Positions 36,987 through 50,344 of a DNA stretch of 64,000 nucleotides are shown piece by piece. The stretch comes from Argentina anserina (Eukaryota > Streptophyta > Magnoliopsida > Rosales > Rosaceae). Positions within the stretch are counted from its first letter, which is position 1, and every line of letters begins with the position of its first letter. The notes below the pieces were generated by a model. The model made no database searches, was not told the origin of the DNA, and saw nothing but the letters and a program-made list of their open reading frames with translations. The stretch is from NCBI RefSeq assembly GCF_933775445.1, contig NC_065873.1, forward strand, positions 28,768,001 to 28,832,000. The letters are read 5' to 3'. The translations under genes were made by a program, and so were the position numbers.

Positions 36987-39372
36987 ATGATGAAGAGGGC
37001 GGAGATCGATACGAGGCAACCGTTCCGGTCAGTGAAGGAAGCTGTCGCAATGTTCGGGGAAAGAGTTCTTGCCGGAGAAGTTTATGCCACCAAGCTCAAA
37101 CAGGTCTCTCTCTCCCTTCCACCTATATACTTATCTGATTCATTGTTCATATTATCATATATAATTACATGCATCTCCCTACGGCTATCCGTAATCACGT
37201 ATCAATATTATTATTTGGAAAATGATTGTTAGCCTTAAATTTTTTAGCCTAAAAAAGGCCTTAATTATAGGTGTCATGATGTGTCACCTAGCCACATCAT
37301 ATTTTCAAAAAATAATATAATGTCATTCTTAAATACAATGACCATCTTATCTTTCATAAATTTAACTGTTTTAGATTATTTTGACTTTATTCGATAAATA
37401 ATTTCTTTTAATTTCTTTTTTATTAATACATTTTTTAAACACTCATGATTATCTTAAATAAAAAATATATAACGGGAAATTACATATATTTTCTCATGCA
37501 AATTTGTTTGAAAGTTACATTAATTTTGTATATATACAGATTTATGTGTGTACACACATATATATATGTATATCATTTATATAATTCGTACAAAACAATT
37601 TCAATGGAGAAAATATTATGTATATATTGATTTTGCAATTTGTGGGTTGGAATAAAAAATCCTGTAAATTGATATAATATCAAAAACTTTATATTAATGA
37701 ATTTAATATAGTATGTAAAAAGTTACCTTATATTCTTTAGATTGGTCATGTAATAAGTTAATTAGAAAATTCAAAAGTTAAAATTAGTTCTAAAAAAGAA
37801 AGAAAATATATTGAAATCTTAATAATTCCTTATGAAAAATAGTCTAACTAGTGATTAAAGAGGTAATAAATTATGACTAATAAATTGTGATGGATATGAT
37901 TGTCATCTTACTCAAGGTTGACATGGCATAATTTTATTAAATAGATGATGTGTTTATGTGACAAGACTTACACATAAAATTGAGGCCTTTAAGACATAAA
38001 ATTTTGAGGCCCTATATCATTGCCCTTATTATTTTCACTTCATTGGAGAGTTAATTTGGTTTACGCTAATCAGGTACGTTTATGAGCATAAACTACCCAT
38101 GAGTATATATGTATGTAACTTAATGGCCATATTATGTACGTGTTATACGCCAAACGTATTCCCACAATTATGTATATATACCAGAATTAACTGTCGATAC
38201 TAGATAGTATAACTTCTCTGAGACAAGGCCAGTGCCCCATCTCCTAGAAATAATTTCGACTTAGGTAATTAGTATGTAATTTATTCGATCTCTACTAGTT
38301 GTGTTGCTTGTCATCTTGTGCTAGGAAAACTGGAAAAGTACCGTCAAATGTGTGCTTGGTTGCAGCTGAGTATAAGTTCATTAAGTTATATACTTATATA
38401 CGACTAATATGAACCGCAGTATCCACTCAAGTAGTTGTTGGTCTGCTTCAATTCTTTGTCATTATATAGAAGTTACAAAGTAACTGTATCACTACGTACT
38501 AGTGTATAGAATTGTGCGTCCTATCAAAAACATAGTTTGATTGAAGAATATTTGAAATCTTCGTTAGGCCTACTTCATTAACCAGCTTTATCAGGGAATC
38601 TAGATTAATCTGATCTAATCATGTTGGCTTTAAAATGAAGAGATGCAAAGTTATATATACTAATGCTCTCAAGTTTGTCTCATCATTTCCATTTTTTATA
38701 AGTTTGAAAGACTTTCGAAGCAAGCAAAGTTACGCATTATTAGTACATGTACTACCCTTTCTTTGCATCATATAATTTATATGTTGCATTTTGCCAAAAG
38801 ACTAACCAACAAGTTCTCCTTGATGCTTCTGTGTACACTCATAGTTGCAGGATGAAGCAAGTGAAAATGGGCATGGCGCATCCAAAATTGGAACTGTAAC
38901 AGCTGAGCTAGAGCAAACAAAGCAGAACCTCCAAAAAGCCAAACAAGAAAGTGAGCTAATGGAAACTTGCCTTTCTTCTCTGAAACAAGAGCTTGATCGG
39001 ACAAAGCGAGAGCTGCAGCAACTCAAGGAAAGGGAATATGACAAACACTTCATAGAATCCGATGAGATTGAAGACGTTAATATTGTTGAAGACGATCATT
39101 CAACCAAGGTCGAAAACAAAAGCAGCGCACAAAGATACATCAATGTTGCTGATATGGATGATGAAGGACTTGAGTTCCAAAAGAAGAGATATGTAACATT
39201 TGCACACTCACCTTCTGCAGCTAAAGTAATGATTCCACAAGGTGGTACTGGTGTTGAGAAATTGGAAAGACGTTCATCATCGCTTAAGAAGAAGAAAAAG
39301 AAGCCACTGATTCCTCTAATTGCAGGTATCTTTTCGAAAAAGAAAGAAAGCCATCCACTAGCATATGCTTGA
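36987..39372 (+). CDS. WEB-family coiled-coil protein
   Basis: Exons 36987-37103 and 38851-39372 join in frame into 212 residues. The N-terminus ([20 protein letters not shown]) is the signature start of plant WEB-family (DUF827) proteins, which in better-studied members act in chloroplast movement and related processes. A coiled coil occupies about residues 50-105 ([15 protein letters not shown] and following). The tail has a lysine-rich run and [13 protein letters not shown]. Its short length places it among the small WEB members. The 1747-base intron contains a Mutator-like element. Function of this copy is unknown. Confidence 0.88.
37208..38034. mobile_element. Mutator-like non-autonomous element with 9-bp target duplication
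   Basis: The element spans 37217-38025 (809 bp). The left end GGAAAATGAT and the reverse-complemented right end GGGCAATGAT begin long imperfect inverted repeats of about 80 bases, both containing AAAGGCCT-like and CACATCAT phrases. Perfect 9-bp direct repeats TTATTATTT flank it at 37208-37216 and 38026-38034, the size made by Mutator-type transposases. The interior is AT-rich without a transposase. It sits in the intron of the WEB-family gene. Confidence 0.85.
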
Positions 39373-40262
39373 GAGTTGCACTTTGGCCTTGCGAATATAT
39401 ACTGTGGCATGCATACGTTTTCTTCTTCGTTCCAATAATGATGACAACTCTTTTCTCTTTCAATGTTTTGTATAATTGTCCCTTTGTGTACATTAGTTTC
39501 AGTTCCAATATGCCACTAAGGTTTAGCTCGGGATAAGATGACATTGTAATTGTAGTGGTATCAAACGATCATGAAGAGTCATTTGATAAATAAATTTACC
39601 TAATAAAATGCATCGTCTTTGTTCTCGTCCTCATTCTATGTGATATACAATTCAGATACTTTTTTTCCTAACTCATCGCAAGATCGAACTAACCTACGCT
39701 GAAAATATATATCATCAAACCAACAATAATTAATTTATCAGCTGAAAATTACTACAAATCAAGGCAAGCTGGCAACATAATGTGTTTCTTGATATCGCGC
39801 GCTCTCGGTCTCAGAGTTGAGAAGAAAGAACAGTTAACATGTTCCTCAAGTGGGATTCAATGAAACATTTTAAATCTATAAGAACTCTAAGCAGTCTCAG
39901 AAAATAATAGCTGATCTCAAAATAAGCAATATATGCCTGTATTTTAGAAAAATATAATATACGCGTTCTATCAAGGTCATTGTCTGAATATAATGTACAA
40001 GATGGGGAAAATGTAGAACCTCTCTTACATGTTGTAGGTCCTAAATTCTTCCATGGATGTAACGGAAATTAGAAAATTAACAATGTATTACCAGAAGCAA
40101 ACACAGAAGCAATATATAGTTGCATGCACCAGCAGCTACATGTATAATATACATGCACTTGAAAGTTGAAACCGAAAAACAATGAGCAACACACTTGCAT
40201 TAAGGATAAAAGTGAAACAGAACATATTAATCCAAATTGGAAGTGAAGCATGTATAAGTATA
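39373..40262. other. convergent spacer
   Basis: This is the 3' flank of the WEB gene (+) and of the Josephin-like gene (-). It is AT-rich, with no other feature visible. Confidence 0.4.
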
Positions 40263-40664
40263 TCAAACCATATGCCAGCCAGATTGATCTGGATCATCCG
40301 AAATCATCCCTCCAGCCTCATGATCATCTTGGCTAGACTTGTTAAAGAACTCGATGCAGTCAGATATGGCCTCGTTGTAATGCGAATGAGACGAGTAATA
40401 TGAACTGCATGAAGTCTTTGGGGGCTCAAATCTGTCACAGCTAGTGCTGTTTCTTTTCCTGGGTGTACCGCTACTCATTCCATGATGTGTTGTTGCTGAT
40501 GATGAGGGGATGGAGAACAAAAGTTTCATTATAATTTTCCGGAAACGATTGAAGATCTTCATTGCAGACAAGTTCAACTTGGGAGAGGCACCTTCGTCTT
40601 CGCTCCTTACTTGTATGATAAAGCTCTCTGTTAATGGTCTTGGATTATGCCTAATATTGTGCAT
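40263..40664 (-). CDS. small Josephin-like plant protein
   Basis: This is an intronless 133-residue frame starting at the ATG ending at 40664. The block FEPPKTSCSSYYSSHSHYNE followed by AISDCIEFFNKSSQ matches a small plant protein group annotated as Josephin-like. That name is historical: no Josephin protease fold with catalytic Cys and His can be seen in a chain this short. A second Met at about residue 35 (MKIFNRFRKIIMKLLFSI) starts a basic, hydrophobic stretch and could be an alternative start. Function unknown. Confidence 0.7.
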   Translation of the reverse strand: MHNIRHNPRPLTESFIIQVRSEDEGASPKLNLSAMKIFNRFRKIIMKLLFSIPSSSATTHHGMSSGTPRKRNSTSCDRFEPPKTSCSSYYSSHSHYNEAISDCIEFFNKSSQDDHEAGGMISDDPDQSGWHMV

Positions 40665-43600
40665 TGTGTTCTGGGATTTAATTCTCTAGGCTTACTCCGG
40701 GAAATGTATTGCTATCATGGATGGTGGTGTGTGTGTCGTTCCATACAAATTTAAAATGAGGGTAAGTGTGATTTTCCAGGCTTGAGTTTATTCTATTTGG
40801 GCAAATTCAATAAACTAGAGCAGATGTTGGGCATTGTTCATGTGCTCAAATCATTTGCATGGGCTTCACTTGTCCTCTCTAAATTCTTTCTTTATCCAAA
40901 ACGATGTTTCCTTAATTATCATCAACCTAACAACAATAAACCTGTCTAGTTTAAGGAGTAATTCATAAGTTTAAAGGTGGATTAAGCGAAAAATTTAAAG
41001 CACGCTGCATTGAAATTCAGAAATCGGAAACCAATAGCTTAATATATTTTGCAGCCTCATACAATGACCTAATCTAACATCTCATATCAGCAGTACGTAT
41101 AGAACCCCGGATTAAAGGTCCTATATATCCTGGCATTAGTACTCTAGTCTGCATTACATCTAAAATGAATAGTGATTCATAGTGATTGGTCATAGAAATG
41201 CCAAAATTTACCATTCATTCCTTGCAGCCTTAATTATAAGGTACCTGCAGACTCCAGAGTAATTGAGTAAAGCTGAACTAATGATTAAAATTAGTCAAAT
41301 CCACAGAAATCTAGAATCAGTTAAGGATTTGGTACTTGAATCAAATATCAAATTGAGAGCTGAAGTTCATCTGTAGGTGGTCCTGTACTAGTGGTCCTGA
41401 ACCTATGCAAGTATCAGGTTAAATGTGTTTCTCAGCCTAATTGTGTGCCCTGGGAAAATGGAAAGGAGTAAATCTAATTGACTAATGTAGATATTATCAA
41501 TTGAGGAGATTGTGAAGGATTTAGATAATCTTTTGTGTTAATGTGAAAAGTGGATGAGGGCCAAGCTTGTTCTAATGATCTTTGTGGGACATCATGATTG
41601 CGTTTTAGTACTTTCCTTATGGAAGGGGGTTAAGAAAATGTGTTAATCATGAACCAAGGACCTGGCTCATATATGAACTCATTAACCAGACTAGGTGAAG
41701 TCATCCATATATTCCATGTTTAAACTAATCAAGCTTCAAATTATTGTCATAACTGTGCTGTTCAAACAGGAAAAAGAATTAAGAGTTGGAGATAATTATG
41801 ATCTGATTCCACCTTATATATTTATACTTATTCTCGTTGGTTCATGAACAGAACCTATATACTTGGATATTTCCTAACCTTTTTCTTATACAGAGCTCCA
41901 TACAGAGAAACTGAAACCGAGAAAGATTGTGGTATGGGCTTATGAACAAACCCATATATATATATATAATGAACGTGCCTACAGGCTAGGAACTCACACG
42001 TACGGATCTCTTGTGTATATCCACTTGACTGATTAGGCAATGGGCTAAGGCAGCTGCCATTTACAGAGAAGTAATCAATTAACATAATTGGTAATCATGG
42101 TAAAGCCCTGGAGGCTGTTAGTTATCAGAAAATCAGAACACGCAGCAACCAAATGCGCTTCATTGCTTAATGGAGACATGGAGAGTAATAGTACTGGCCT
42201 GGTTCATAGTTCATACACACACACAGAAGTGCGACAGCAGTCACACTCATATAACAGGACAGAATGAAAGAAGAAAAAATCCAATAAATGACGATTGGTA
42301 GCTAGTTAGGTATTGTTAATTTGAGAAGCGAAGTGATTATTTGTAAAGATGCACAGATAGCTCACATATGTACCCGTGTAAGCTTCATAGCTCCTATCAG
42401 TTGATAACTAAGGTCAAACTAATTAGAATAGCAAGTTGCTACATAAATTATAAACTACACGTACATGCAACTTCTACACCGTAGACTTAAATTGGGTGAT
42501 CTTGACAGTGTTTACATTTTTTTTTTAGCATTGTGCTCGACTCAATCAGTCGTTTTACAAATTAAATAATTTATGGGGTGTTTTTATACAAGTACGTAGC
42601 CATAGCCTTATCTATGAGATGTATGTTGAGTCTTGAGAGGTATAGATCGACAGACAATCGATCTCAACCAATATTTGTGAATTCATAGATTAATGTTTTA
42701 TCCTTTCAAAAAAAAAGATTAATGTTTTATTAGTTTGTTGGCTACGTGCGGTATGTCTTTCCTCTCCCTCTAGACAATTTTATGATGTATCATTATGTTA
42801 AATATGTTAATGTAGTAGTTGACGAGTAGAGCGACAACGATCGTTAGACGATCAATAATTTTGATATATCGACTGGTCAGTGCATTAAGCATGCTATAGG
42901 CTTTAGTCTGCTAATTAAACTAATTACCACAGCTTCCTATTAGATTCGCAGTGTGCTAACTCAGCATACGCAAGTCTAGTATGGCTTATTTACTAGTTAA
43001 AACAGTTTTACGTGCAATTAATATTTGCATTAGGAGACTTTGTTCTAAATAAGTAAATATATATGCTCCATCTATCCATAACAATACTATATGCTTTAAA
43101 ATACATCATACATTATCTTAATATACATGAAATCAGCCTTTCTCCTCGATCAAAACCACCAGAAACGATGACAAATAGTGCAAGCATGTGCATGCTATAA
43201 TATACAGAATCAACTTCTAGTGAATCAGTGATCGAAGGCGAAGAAGTTTAATTTGGTCAAAGTCGAACATGCGTGGTAATCTCTCCCTTCCTTTTCACTT
43301 TCTTATTCTCCAACTGATGATGCAATCACAGTAATTAAAGCCAAGATTAACTCGACCAGGTACCATTTTATCATGTGTGTTTCTTCTTCTATTCTGCTGA
43401 AAGTTATTCCCGGGTGAATAAAAGGGAAAGAAAAGCATTAAAGCACGATCGGAAAAAAAACTCATAATGCATTATTATGGAGTTGTGCTTGCGTATGCTC
43501 GAGTCTGACCTCTCATGCATATATATGATTCATATGGGGATCGATATGAAGCCCACAACCTGCAACCACAAAATAAAGCTAGAGGATTAGGTGTGTGCAA

Positions 43601-44109
43601 TTTAGACAGAGAAAGTTACGATTGAAGATGACAGAACATGAATGCCTACGTTTTCCTTGTTATCCTGCAACTTAACTACTCCCACTTTAAGTTTTGCCGT
43701 ATTTGCTTTGTCTACTATTAGAGTACAGTAGTACTCTCTACCTATTCCTGGATATAGTAGATACCTCATCGATCTGCATCCTAGCTCACATGAATAGTTC
43801 TTCAATGTTTTCAGTGCTCATATATAACTAGAATAGAACAAGAAGATATGATACAGATTAACAATTTCAAACACTTGCATGCAGTTGAGCAGTTGAGGTA
43901 GATAAACCAAATAAACTAGTTAGCTAGCTAGACAGCAAAAATGTATATACAACAAGTCACCGACACAATGAAATTAATTTAGATTAATTATGCTACTGGC
44001 ACTTAAACAATGAAATACAATATAGGATTTTTCATTTTTTGGTGGGATGGAAAATCCTATCTTGTATTGAAATGAATACATGGTAATTTAGCAGCTGGGA
44101 ACGAGCTAA
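40665..44109. other. gene-poor spacer
   Basis: About 3.4 kb of AT-rich DNA. No convincing gene, RNA gene or transposon with clear ends was found. A short phrase (gattaatgttttat) is duplicated around a poly-A run near 42690-42730. Confidence 0.4.
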
Positions 44110-46056
44110 TTAAGAGTCTAGAGCTTTGTAAATGACTACGAAGCATGGGAGTATCGCCCTCGGATTAAACACAACCAGCTCCTCGAGATTTGAGTAAACT
44201 CCGGCATATCCGGCGACGGAATCGTACGTCCCACCAGCTGATGCCGTGGCTGCCTCCTCCTCCGCCGCCGCATCTTCCGCAATGCGCCTCACCCTGCCGG
44301 CAATGACGCGGCAAACCAGCATGGCCCTACGCCCGTCCGTACAACGCAAGGAGTCGTGGGCCCTACCGCTGCTGGCCGTGGTCCGCACTCCCTTGCTGCC
44401 AAGTAGTTCTCCTCCTCCGCCGCCGCCTTGGAAGCCGTGCCGGATGGTGGTGCAGACCCCGCAGCCCGGGACGGAGCCGCAGAGGTTTGTTGAGCCACGC
44501 GCTCCGAGCGTGCAGGAGATGCTGGTGCAGTGGAACCTCAGCAGCTCGTTGCCGTCGGCGGCGCACCGGGGATTCTTTCTTGTGCTGATTAGGGCGCGGT
44601 TTTTGACGGCGTCGCGGCAGTCCTCGAAGCGTTGGATTGTCCTCTGCGTGTTCTGGACCTTGAGTATCCGTTCGATTCTGCAAATGGGACTGTCCTTCTT
44701 CAGCCAGCTCGATTTAAATATTATCTCCACGATGTTTCTGCCGGAATCTTCCACGCTAAGTTCCGACACTGTAACATCAGATGTATCAGATACTATTTAT
44801 TTTTCATCTGACGAATTCAAATTACCAAAAAAATCAAATTCAATGTGACTACCACACCAGAAATTAAATTTTCTGGGTGTCGGTGGTGACAGTATTAACG
44901 TCATGAGACTCCTAGGGTGGGTGGTAAAATAAATATACAATGAAGACAGTCCACCATACGATATCAGACTCATTTATTTGTGTTCCTGCATGGACAGCTG
45001 TGGTTTATACGCTTCAAATTTGGACTATATATAACACTATCCAGGATTTTTTAATTAAATTCTAAAGCGAAAACATGTATGATCTCACGTCCCGATCGGT
45101 ATAATTGTTTTGTTTTTTCAACTTTTACTGGTGTTTTCCGACTTACTGTTGTATTTCAACTCTTACTATTGGCGCTGTAAACAATTTTATGAAAATTCAA
45201 TAATTACATGGACTCGTGGACTACTATACGTACAGCAAGAAATAATTGATACAATTTAATGTGATTAAAAATTTGAAATTATGTACCAGCATGGCGAATC
45301 GATTGGTGAAGTTCCAGACTCTCCAATTTGGGGAAGATTTCTCCGCACTGAGGGCAAGAGCAGATAGTAGACCTTGGAACTGGGTACCTGAATAACATAA
45401 AAATGTGGTCAATTACCTCATTAACCATATTTTAGCTATATATATGAACGACCATGAATATTCATAGAAGAAATAATTGCAAGCTTATAATAGTTAGTTT
45501 GCGAGAAAGAATTAAAAATTTACCTGCCGGGGTCAACGATGTAATGGCACTCGTAACACCCGGATAGCTTCCGGAATTGCATCCCCCTAGACGAATTAGA
45601 TGACGTATAACCAGCACCACCACCGCGGTTGGATCTGGAAGCTGACCCTGACTCTGACCGCGTCGCAACTTTCCGGCTCAGCAGCCCGGTTTCTTGACCA
45701 AGCGAGCTACTGTCCGGCGAGTTATCGGCTCTGTGAACTACCCGGCTGGTCGTATTTCCGTGAGCAACGTCTTTGAAGCTGCATATGGAACTGCAGGAGG
45801 ACCCGAGCTTGGAGTAGCCGACGGCATTCTTAGAAGGGTCGTGAACTCTCGAACCCTCGATCTGTTTGCAGGTCAGGAGGTTCTTGAAGTGATCCCATGT
45901 AGAGCTGGATGGTGGCTTTTGTGGAGGTGGCTGCTGCTTTCTAGAGGAGTGCTGCCTCTGGTGGCTGCGTTTTGGTGGTGGTTGTGGTTGTGGTTGGACT
46001 TGTTTCTTCTTCTTCTTGGGCTCTGTGGCCTCTGGTTGGATAGTGAGAAGAGCCAT
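44110..46056 (-). CDS. C2H2 zinc-finger protein with PARP-like C-terminal region
   Basis: Minus-strand exons 45524-46056, 45287-45387 and 44110-44768 join in frame into 430 residues. The N-terminal 60 residues are Lys/Gln/Pro-rich. One classical C2H2 finger is present, with Cys189 and Cys192, then His205 and His210 (CPQCGEIFPKLESLELHQ region). The C-terminal half (EDSGRNIVEIIFKSSWLKK, IERILKVQNTQRTIQRFEDC, and the ending VVFNPRAILPCFVVIYKALDS) matches a plant C2H2 family with a poly(ADP-ribose)-polymerase-like fold. Whether it has ADP-ribosylation activity is unknown. Exon 3 is GC-rich in its centre, with Gly-rich and Ala/Glu-rich insertions. The start at 46056 (MALLTIQPE) is the family-like one. 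Confidence 0.85.
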
Positions 46057-47632
46057 AAAGAAAAGCAGATCAAAACAGAGGTAGGGGGTGTTGCAGAACA
46101 AGATGATTAGCAACTAGCTTGCTCAGCTCTCTTTTTTCATATGGAAAAGAGAGCTAGAAGAGAGTGATGGTGGGAGAGGGATTCGAGATGTGTAATAACT
46201 AATAAGGAAGGCAAAGCGGGAGGTCTATATGGAACTATGGTGGGTCTTTCCCACATTTCCTGCCTGAGAAATTAATAGTTATTTCTATCATTTCCTTCTT
46301 CTTTTTGTCAATACTTCTAGTTTATAGGTAGCACACCGATGCCTGGTATGTATTCTGAAATCCTACGGCTGTCGTTACAGTGTGACTGTGTGAGTAAAGT
46401 CAGAAATTTGATATCAATTATCAAATTGATTGCAAATGTATAGCACGCATCATTGCACCTGGACAACCCCTTCTAGTATAAAACTGACTTTTTGACCGGT
46501 CGATCATAAAATACGGGAATAATTATCTACTTGTTTCTTGAAATTATTGATTTAGTGTCATTTGCATGATATATATTTATTGAAGTAGACTTCTGTTAAA
46601 AAAATTGTTCTTAATGAAATGCCTGGTCGATATTTTTGCCCCACGAGAGAAGTGGATGAAGTAGGAGATCAAACATGCATGTTATGCAATCATGTAATGT
46701 GGGTACTGGTTAGATAGACGGCATGTCGTGGTTTTGCTGATCATGTTGTGCTATGCATGCTGTCTTAGATTGGAACTATCCTCTTGTGCCGTCGTTGCCT
46801 TTTGATTATTCTCTACGACTTCTTTTTGCAGTTAAGTTGAAAGTTTTGTTCGTTTGTTTTGGCAGGTCTTGTGGTAGAAGCCATTTGCAAAGGTGCAACT
46901 AACGGGACCTAGGGCTATATTTGGTATTATCTCGACTATAAGAGAATTTCTACAATGCGGATCCAAATTGGGAATAGGTTAAGTATGTAAGTTTCGTGTG
47001 AGCATCAATGCATCGAATCTGATGGTAGGACGGCTAGTTGTCAGTGAACAAACTAGTATTGTATGAAATATTGTTTTGGCCGGTTTAAATGGTCCATCGC
47101 GTTCAAGTTTTGTATAGGTGTGTGGTTATTTAGTTTACTAATTAACGATGAAAAATAGTATTGTTGATTAAGAATATCCAATAATTGATAATTAGTATAA
47201 TAATTGAAAAATTATGATTAGATATCCAAAGGCGATCTCCATTGTTTTGTAGGGTGAGTGGAAACATATACCCTAAAGTAGTGGATATTTCCATTGTTAC
47301 ATGATCGAACTAAACATAATGATAATGTAACGGGGGTCCAGAATCTTAAAGGAAGGAAAAGGAAAAGTGCAATGGCCAAAGAGATCGACATCATATAAAA
47401 CATGCAGAAAGAATAGAACTACTGCTAGTACTAATACAAGCCTTTACCACCTTCCAATGTTTCCCACTAGCTAGCTAGTTCGATGCGTCCATTTCATTAC
47501 TACTAGTGCACGACCTGAACAAAGAAATGAGAGAGACCTATCCATCTATTCTGTCATATTGATCTCAAAGTCTCCTATACTTTTCCCACTAGGCCATGCC
47601 ACTATCACAAAATAGACATATCCATCGTTTAA
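46057..47632. other. spacer
   Basis: This is the upstream region of the zinc-finger gene and AT-rich DNA up to the foldback sequence. No gene is visible. Confidence 0.4.
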
Positions 47633-47965
47633 GTTGCGGACGTTCTGATTCCTACGAAATCAAGCCGCAACGGCGCGACGGACCAGCACAGTCACATTAC
47701 CCACCTCCCGGTAATCTCATTTGTGCCGGTCGGAACTCGATCGGCGACCCACGGCGGCCGAAATATGCAAAAATGAAGTTTTTTGGCAGATTCCGGCAAT
47801 TTCGCGATTTCGGCCGCCGTGGGTCGCCGATTGAGCTCCGACCGGCACATACGGGACCGCCGAGAGGTGGGAACTGTGGATGTCGTAGTCAGTTCTGCCG
47901 TTGCAGCATGTCATCGCCGGAATCGGCGAATCTGTACTTTACGCAATGTACGAACGTCCGCACCT
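47633..47965. repeat. long foldback (imperfect inverted repeat)
   Basis: The inner arms 47722-47764 and 47807-47849 are reverse complements with only two mismatches in about 43 bases, around a 42-base loop. Pairing continues outward with more mismatches: gcggacgttc near 47635-47644 pairs with gaacgtccgc near 47952-47961, and a cccacctc / gaggtggg pair lies between. The whole locus could form a hairpin with arms of about 150 bases. It is GC-rich against AT-rich surroundings. It may be a foldback transposon or an inverted duplication giving small RNAs. I found no clean target duplication. Confidence 0.75.
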
Positions 47966-47975
47966 ACAAATTCTC

Positions 47976-47996
47976 ATATATATATATATATATATA
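47976..47996. repeat. (AT)n microsatellite
   Basis: An uninterrupted TA run lies directly after the foldback sequence. Confidence 0.8.
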
Positions 47997-50344
47997 ACCA
48001 TTCACTATATAAAAAACAATAATACATATATGCACTAATCTATAACTAACCTATCTATAAGCTTGTATGTGTCGTATGCGCCTCATTCTATACTTAATTT
48101 GAGTATAAGTTATTTTAATTTGTCGAAGCAACAAGTTAAATATTAGTTACTATTTTTATAATTCAAATAAGTTACCATGCATATCTCATATGCTTCAACT
48201 AGTAAAAACAGACCATTGTGATTCATCACCAAAAGTATAAAAATTAGATTTCATAATAAGTCCAATTTAATCATAAATCACGAGGTCTTTAAGTCATTAA
48301 CTAATTTGCGCATGAAAGAGTGCTAAGATGTTAGAGACAATCAGGCATGGTGAACCCAATAACGCAGTTGCTCTAGCTTCCCACGCGTGGCATGGATCAG
48401 TGTGTGTGTCATATTATTAATATATAAATCATAAATTAATACTTTTGAAATATAATTATACAGTATGCTTTGTAGAGTGAGAGTAGTTGGATATTTTTTT
48501 TTTGGGTCAAGAGAGTAGTTGGATTTGAGATTGAATTTGCCCAACTACTGCGTGCCTTGAGTATATTTATAGATTATAGGCAAACTTCGTTGTTCTTGTT
48601 CCCCATTGCTCTACATCTTGATCCGTCATGGTTCGATACCAAGAATTAAACAATTTAAACTTTCCAACCCCCCCCCCCCCCAACGAATTAACTACGAAAT
48701 TAAGTACCTGTTAAAGAGTGAGGGTGCATGGACCAGTTTATATGTATGAGTGACTTAGGTTTAGAGTTCTCCCATAAAGGAAACTAATAAGCCTGTAATC
48801 ATATTTTCCTAATGTATGTCATTTAGACTAATATGTCAGCCTATTATAATTGGATCTTTGTCTTATACATTGTGATATCAATGTTTAAGAAACTGGTATT
48901 TAAGTTGATTGATTTCTCATTGCTTAATCTGCTTGTATACGACAAGTTATTAAAATCTTGATTGAGTTAGATGATAATGTCCATTTTAATCTTACAACTT
49001 GGTTAGCTTCATCTTTCTAACCACCATTTATCGGTGTTGTGACCATACATTAGGAGTACATGAAACTGGTATTAAACATCGATCGACTTCATGTTTTGTC
49101 TTATTGGAAAATTTCTTTGGTTATAGATCGCCGATTTCCATCAATCATTTTCTGACACCATAATTGTTCACCATCGTTCACTATCATTATTAATTACACT
49201 TCATTTACAAATTAATCTCAACTTCTATACGAGATAAGGCATGTGCCTCATATTCTCGGGTTTACACTAGCCTGATCTAGTTCTTCATTCTTGACCTAGG
49301 TCTCATATGCTTCATGTCAACTGCTTCCATTTTGCTGTCCTCCCACTTATGAGGCCTGTCCATGTGACCTGCCTCTTATTTTTTCTCCTATTTCCTTGAA
49401 TAATTGAAGATATACTAGTTTAATTACGGTACAGTTACCAGTTAAAAAGAAAGAAAAAAAGCTTCTCATAAAAAAATTCATTTTAACACATGAAATAAGA
49501 AAATAGTCATCTAAATTTTTAAAATTATAAAATAATCATCTAATCATATTTCTTAAACCATTACCCCTATTTTTCTTAAAAATTACGTCTTGTGCCACTC
49601 AAATTTTCTACGTCTCTCTCTTTCGCCATCGACGACTCCGCCTCCAAAACATAACTCCATCTCCGCCGGCCCCCTTGCCATCCAAGCTTCGCCGTCTCCG
49701 AATCAACACTCACCACAATCACATACTCCAATCAGTAACCATCTGGCGTCGCCGATCAAAAGACTCAACCGAGTTGATCGACGCCAACACAAAAATCTAG
49801 AAGCTCGGCCACATATCTCCGACTTAAGGAGCAAGCCTGGTACGACTTCAATTGCTCCCAGATCTTTTTCACCAATCCCGACTGCAAGCTCTCGTCAACT
49901 TGTCGCTCGACCGCTCCGGCGTCGGCGACACCAATCATCTTCCTCCTGCTTTCTGTTGCACCTCTACCAAATCCATACCTTATGGAAACCTCAACGTTGT
50001 TGACCCGTCGATTCTTCGAGATCGAGGCAAAGTTGGAGATGAACTCGGCGATGACAATAGTATCGGCAGCGTTGATCACGACGGTTTCACTAGGTCGAGC
50101 GGGTACATGTGTTTCTTAAACAAAGAAGGCTTGTTAGAGTAGCGAGGTTCTAGCTATCTAGAGGTGGCGACATTGAGGAGAGTGCGACCTTGGTTGTGCT
50201 GCTGCTACTACTGATACAGATCTCGGTGGAAACAAAAATACCAAAGTTCATAGAATATGCACCAATAGGTGCCCATTGGAAATATGTATATATTTAACCA
50301 ACAAGCTGCTCGATTTAGTACTCGTCGGACTCAACTCCAAGGTT

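Noticed and set aside
48669..48682. Poly-C run as a regulatory element
   Set aside because: It is an isolated homopolymer with no gene nearby; length may even be a sequencing artefact.
49590..50142. Open frames of over 90 codons on both strands in a GC-rich patch
   Set aside because: None starts with ATG where expected, the readings are low-complexity, and I recognise no domain or splice context; reported only as an island.
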